DNA of 64,000 bases, taken from contig NZ_JANLCM010000002.1 of the NCBI RefSeq assembly GCF_024979235.1, forward strand, positions 992,001 through 1,056,000, in the 5' to 3' direction. This document shows positions 60,289 to 64,000 of this stretch, in pieces (position 1 is the stretch's first letter; every line of letters begins with the position of its first letter). This DNA comes from Herbiconiux aconitum. GTDB lineage: Bacteria; Actinomycetota; Actinomycetes; Actinomycetales; Microbacteriaceae. Below the pieces are notes generated by a model. That model was not told the origin of the DNA. It ran no database searches and saw only the letters and a list, made by a program, of their open reading frames with translations. Made by a program: the position numbers and the translations under genes.

Positions 60289-60948
60289 CTAGGTGGGAGG
60301 TGCCGCCCGACGGCGACGCAGGATGAATGCCAGCGCGGCTGCAACGACCACCACGACTCCGATCGACGCACCGATCAGCCACGGAGCGAGGTCGCCACCG
60401 GTCTGCTGCGGGGCGGCCGCGGCCTCTTCGGCCGCGACGCCCGCCGGCAGGATGTCGGAGTCCGAGGCACACACGATGGGTGGATCGGTGGGGCTGACGA
60501 GGGCGCAGGCGACCGTCGCCAGCCGCAGCAGCTCAACGGGGGTCTCTCCGACGGTCATGGTGGTGCGGAGGGTGGCCGTCTCGGCCGCCTTCACCTCGAT
60601 CGTCCAGCTGACCGTCGACGCGCTGAGCGTTCCGCCGTTGTCGGCGGTCGAGAAGGTGAGTCCTTCGGGCACGGTCTGGGTCAGGGTCAGATCGAACGCA
60701 TCCGCCGTGCCGAGGTTCTCGACGACGACCGTGTACACCAGCTCGTCGCCGGAGGCTGCCGCGTCCACGTCGTCGCTGAGCGAGATGCTCAACTGAGGCG
60801 GCGTCGGGGCGGGGTCGCGCGGCACACCGAACGCCGGCGCCGACCCGCCCAGAACCCCGGCCAGCAGCACCAGGCCGGCGCCCGCTACCGAGGCGGCGCG
60901 GTGGAGCTCAAGTCCCGTCCGTCCGCGGTGTGGTTGGTTCGCTGTCAT
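60289..60948 (-). CDS. Small membrane-anchored surface protein with one DUF11-type domain
   Basis: This 219-residue exported protein has a signal peptide with hydrophobic core at about residues 20-42. A single DUF11/CARDB-like beta domain spans about 50-170 (LSISLSDDVDAAASGDELVYTVVVENLGTADAFDLTLTQTVPEG). An Ala-rich stalk, a membrane helix (about 190-211) and the basic stop RRRRAAPPT follow. The anchor resembles a sortase substrate without a clear LPxTG (QQTGGDLAP precedes the helix). It follows the giant DUF11-repeat gene by 15 nt with AAGGAG in the gap, so the two are co-translated and probably act together at the cell surface. Confidence 0.85.
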   Translation of the reverse strand: MTANQPHRGRTGLELHRAASVAGAGLVLLAGVLGGSAPAFGVPRDPAPTPPQLSISLSDDVDAAASGDELVYTVVVENLGTADAFDLTLTQTVPEGLTFSTADNGGTLSASTVSWTIEVKAAETATLRTTMTVGETPVELLRLATVACALVSPTDPPIVCASDSDILPAGVAAEEAAAAPQQTGGDLAPWLIGASIGVVVVVAAALAFILRRRRAAPPT

Positions 60949-60963
60949 TATTCCTGCTCCTTG

Positions 60964-63900
60964 CTACTGCGCACTCACGATGTAGTCGAGCGTGCCGGTG
61001 TAGGTGTCGCCGCTGACGAACGGAATGTCGACCCGGAAGTCGTTGCTCACCGCATCACCCGACGGCGGGGTTGCCGAGTTCTGGTTCCCCACGACGATCG
61101 GGGCGGGCGACAACGGCACGAACACCGTGTCACCGCTCCCCCGCACGGCGAGGTCGGTGATCGGGATGATGTCGGGGTTCGCCGGATCGGCACCGGTCAG
61201 CGCGGAGCCTTGCGATTGCACCGACACGACGTATCCGCCGGCGCTGTTGGTGGTGACGGTCATCGTCACTGCCCCGTTCGACGTGACGGTGGTGTTCGGC
61301 ATGCCGGAGAGGGTGAAGCCTTCCGTCAATCCGGAGAGGCTGATGGTTCGCGCCGCGACCGGCACCGACACGGAGCAGGGGGCGGTGGCCTCGCCACCGA
61401 GGCAGGTACTGCCGAGCGAAGTCGACGACACGGAGTTCACGAGCACCGCGGTGTCGCTGGCGCTCAGGTCGGCGGTGACCGAGTAAGTGATGGTCACCGT
61501 CGCGCCGCGCACGAGCAGTCCGCTCCATTTCAGTGTCGAACCGTCGAGGCTCAGCGAGCCGAGGCTGCTTGTCGCGTCAGCGTTGTAGACGGCGTTCGTC
61601 AGTACACCGCTGAGGTCGTCGGCGAGTTCGGCCGCCGGGTAGTCGACCTCCCCGGTGTTGGTCGCTTGAATCGTGTAGCGCAGCTCGCCACCGGCGACGA
61701 CCGCGCTGCTGTCGGCCGTCTTGCTCACCGATAATGCCGGAACGAGCACGGTGACGGTCGTGGAGCATCCGGGCTCCGTCGTGGTGGCACAGGAGGCACC
61801 CGGCGCCGCTGATGCGACGGCATTCGTCAAGGTGCGGTCGCCGCCAGCCGGGAAGAGCGCGGTCACCGAGTAGGAGACTGTCACAGTGTCGCCCATCGCG
61901 ACGGCTCCCGTCCAACTGAGCGCCTGGGCACCTCCGGAGTACGCGACGTCGCCGCTGGTGGCCACCGCATCGCCGTTGTAGCTCGCGTCATCGAGCACCT
62001 CGGTGAGCGAGTCGACGAAGGTGGCCGGCGCGTAATCGGTCTCGCCGGTGTTCGTGAGCGTGACCGTGTAGGTCACGATCTCTCCGGCGGCGACGCTCGT
62101 CACGTCGGAGGCCTTCGTGATGGCCAGAGCGGGCACGAGAACCTGCACCACGGTCAGGCAGGCCGAGGTCGTGCTGCCGGGCGGGCAGGTGCTGCCGGGT
62201 GCCGACGACTCCACGGAGTTCGTCATCGCCTTGTCTCCGAGGTCGGGGTCGTCGACCGTGATGCTGTAGCGGATGGTCGCGCTCGCTCCGATCGCCAGGT
62301 CGCCGGTCCAGCTGAGTACGGGCGATGCGAACTGGAGCGTGCCGCTCGAGGCCGTCGCGTCGCCGCCGTAGACGGCGTCCGTCAACACGCCGGCGAGGGA
62401 GTCCGAGACGACCGCGGCCGTGTAGAACGTCTCGCCGGTGTTGGTGATCACGATCGTGTAGCCCATCGACTCCCCCGGGGTGACGGTCGCTGCATCCGCT
62501 GTCTTGATGATCGTGAGCTGCGGCACCAGCACGGCGACGGACACGGTGCACGACGGGTCGGTGCTGCTCGGGGAGCACGTGCTGCCGGCATCCTCGCCGA
62601 CGACGGCGCTCGTGAGCACCCGGTCGCCCTCGTCCGGATCGTCGACGATGGCCGCAAAGGTGATGACGGCGGTCTGACCCACGAGGAGGCCTCCGGTCCA
62701 GGTCACGTCGCCATCGACGACCTGGGCCACACCGACCGTCGCGTTCGTGGCTCCATCGATGCGCCCGTCGTCGACAACGCCGGCGAGCGAGGCGTGCACG
62801 GTCGCGGCCGGGTAGGCGGTCTGCCCCACGTTCGCCACCGTGATGGTGAACACGACGCGACTGCCCGGCGCGGTGGTGGTCTCGGATGCGGCGATGTCGA
62901 TGGCGAGCCCCGGCACGAGCACGGCGACGGTGCTGGTGCAGCCGTCGACGCTGCAGACTGTCCCGGGTTCGGCCGAAGCGACCGTGGTGGTGAGGGTGAG
63001 GTTGCCGAGGTCGGGGTCGTCGACGACGAGGGCATAGACGATCGTGGCGGACTGCCCCACAGCGAGGTTGCCGGTCCACGCCAGGGTGGATTCGGCCGCC
63101 ACGAACACCACGGTCCCCCTGCTGGCGGTGGTGCTCGCCGTCGACGGAGCGGCGGTGTCGTCGAGCGCCCCGGCGAGCAGCACCGCGACCTCTGCGCCCA
63201 CGTAGTCGGTCTGACCCGTGTTGCTGATGGTGACGGTGTAGCCGACGGATGCGCCCGGCATCGTCGTGGTCATATCGGCCACCACGGAGAGCTCGAGCCC
63301 CGGCACCAGCACGGTCACGATGTTCGAGCACGTCGCGCCGCCGCCACCGGGTCGACAGGTATTGCCGAGCTCCGTGGAGCTCACCGAGGTCACCATCTCC
63401 CGGTCGCCCGGGTCGGGGTCGTCGACCCGGATGACGTGTGTGATGACGACCTCGTCGCCGACTCCGAGATCGCCCGTCCAGCGCAGGGTCGGGCCGGTCA
63501 GCACCAGGGCGCCCCGATCGGCGGTGCCCGACTCGTAGATGCCGTCGTCGAGCGCCCCGTTGAGCGCGATGGTGACGGATGCCGCGGTGTACGGCGTCTG
63601 CCCCGTGTTGCGGGCGGTGGTCGTGTACGTCACGAGCGACCCGGGCGCAGCGGTGGAGGTGTCGGCGGTCGTGCTGATGGTGAGCGCCGGCAGCAGCACG
63701 GTTACCGAGGTGGTGCACCGCGCATCCGCCGAACCCACCGGGCAGTTGTTCGCGATGGCGTCGGTGCTGAAGACCGTGCTCACGACGCCGTCGCCGGCCG
63801 GCGGATCGATGACCGTCACCGATCCGGTGACCGTCACCGTCTGCCCCACGTCGATGGTGCCCGTCCACACGACCTTTCCCGAGCCGGCAACCAGGATCAG

Positions 63901-64000
63901 GCTGCCGGAGTCGGCCGTGGCGTCTCCGTTGTAGACCGCGTCGTCGAGGGCGCCGACGAAACTGTCGCTGATCGTAACGTCGGTGTAAGGCACCTGGCCG
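60964..64000 (-). CDS. Giant DUF11-repeat surface protein, C-terminal part (5' end beyond the window)
   Basis: The open frame covers the whole right end: about 1012 residues are visible and the start lies outside. Six complete and one partial repeat of about 130 residues are present. Each opens like LTISTTADTSTAAPGSLVTY, carries NTGQTPY or NTGETDY, then GALDD or GVLTDAVYGGDATAS, LSWTGDLAVG, VDDPD and a Cys pair (NTC...C), and ends VTVLVPA. The two Cys per repeat may form a disulfide. A different C-terminal domain (about 130 residues) ends SGDTYTGTLDYIVSAQ and has no anchor. It is likely a long adhesin or stalk on the cell surface. The downstream small protein may supply the membrane anchor. 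Confidence 0.88.
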   Translation of the reverse strand, partial: GQVPYTDVTISDSFVGALDDAVYNGDATADSGSLILVAGSGKVVWTGTIDVGQTVTVTGSVTVIDPPAGDGVVSTVFSTDAIANNCPVGSADARCTTSVTVLLPALTISTTADTSTAAPGSLVTYTTTARNTGQTPYTAASVTIALNGALDDGIYESGTADRGALVLTGPTLRWTGDLGVGDEVVITHVIRVDDPDPGDREMVTSVSSTELGNTCRPGGGGATCSNIVTVLVPGLELSVVADMTTTMPGASVGYTVTISNTGQTDYVGAEVAVLLAGALDDTAAPSTASTTASRGTVVFVAAESTLAWTGNLAVGQSATIVYALVVDDPDLGNLTLTTTVASAEPGTVCSVDGCTSTVAVLVPGLAIDIAASETTTAPGSRVVFTITVANVGQTAYPAATVHASLAGVVDDGRIDGATNATVGVAQVVDGDVTWTGGLLVGQTAVITFAAIVDDPDEGDRVLTSAVVGEDAGSTCSPSSTDPSCTVSVAVLVPQLTIIKTADAATVTPGESMGYTIVITNTGETFYTAAVVSDSLAGVLTDAVYGGDATASSGTLQFASPVLSWTGDLAIGASATIRYSITVDDPDLGDKAMTNSVESSAPGSTCPPGSTTSACLTVVQVLVPALAITKASDVTSVAAGEIVTYTVTLTNTGETDYAPATFVDSLTEVLDDASYNGDAVATSGDVAYSGGAQALSWTGAVAMGDTVTVSYSVTALFPAGGDRTLTNAVASAAPGASCATTTEPGCSTTVTVLVPALSVSKTADSSAVVAGGELRYTIQATNTGEVDYPAAELADDLSGVLTNAVYNADATSSLGSLSLDGSTLKWSGLLVRGATVTITYSVTADLSASDTAVLVNSVSSTSLGSTCLGGEATAPCSVSVPVAARTISLSGLTEGFTLSGMPNTTVTSNGAVTMTVTTNSAGGYVVSVQSQGSALTGADPANPDIIPITDLAVRGSGDTVFVPLSPAPIVVGNQNSATPPSGDAVSNDFRVDIPFVSGDTYTGTLDYIVSAQ
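61370..64000. repeat. Tandem coding repeats of about 390 bp (DUF11 units)
   Basis: The linker codons for VLVP recur at about 61740, 62130, 62521, 62911, 63302 and 63688, a step of 385-392 nt. Units are similar but not identical at DNA level, so they are old duplications rather than recent copies. The array continues past the window edge. Confidence 0.85.

Noticed and set aside
61370..64000. Regular repeat array considered as CRISPR or satellite
   Set aside because: The 390-bp period, continuous reading frame and protein-level conservation show coding repeats; there are no short identical repeats with unique spacers.

Overview
The window is 64 kb of very GC-rich chromosomal DNA. It comes from a high-GC Gram-positive actinobacterium, most likely Microbacteriaceae (a Leifsonia/Herbiconiux-like organism). 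The grounds are strong third-position GC bias, frequent GTG starts, frequent in-frame GGATGC, an actinobacterial bcc-aa3 respiratory branch (diheme QcrC, three-helix Rieske QcrA, CtaF), a lipoprotein CtaC, DUF3043 and DnaE1. The genus is inference. No rRNA, tRNA, CRISPR array, transposase or integrase was seen.

Layout. 1-6.9 kb: a flavin monooxygenase cut by the window edge, divergent from an overlapping operon of lipoprotein binding protein, two permeases, a double ABC ATPase and a FAD oxidoreductase (uptake and oxidation of an unknown small organic compound). 7-18.7 kb: small accessory genes, including a degenerate D12-type methyltransferase-like protein, a membrane protein/XRE pair under a large dyad, a MarR gene, an SDR-DUF1801-P-type ATPase operon, a TetR-MFS efflux operon with a stacked operator region, and an F420-type reductase. 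18.7-23.6 kb: a glycerol/dihydroxyacetone locus, dhaK-dhaL-dhaM::HPr facing away from glpF-glpK. 23.8-34 kb: trpD, then ctaE-qcrCAB on the plus strand converging on ctaC-ctaD-ctaF on the minus strand. Between the two respiratory operons lies a scarred stretch holding a frameshifted cell-wall-binding pseudogene, a decayed copy of the ctaF 3' end, an unknown gene with a TTG start and a 10-bp minisatellite. 34-48.6 kb: mostly housekeeping (erpA, M20 dipeptidase, DUF3043, nrdR-pyrD, hisD, dnaE) mixed with redox and regulator genes. 48.8-64 kb: a surface/accessory region with a cell-wall-binding-repeat protein, two giant uncharacterised proteins (1441 and 1311 aa) in one operon, an SDR fragment, a DUF389 membrane protein, and a giant DUF11-repeat surface protein followed by a small membrane-anchored DUF11 protein.

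How the genes fit together. Glycerol enters through GlpF and is phosphorylated by GlpK. Dihydroxyacetone is phosphorylated by DhaK/DhaL with phosphate relayed through the DhaM-HPr fusion. QcrCAB and CtaCDEF form the menaquinol-to-oxygen respiratory supercomplex. The best candidate for an undescribed system is the giant two-gene operon at 50.6-58.9 kb. The membrane protein/XRE pair, the DUF11 pair and the duplication scar at 29.4-31.0 kb are also worth attention.

Limits. All family calls are made by reading sequence. No database search, structure prediction or RNA folding program was run, and motif positions are hand-counted.
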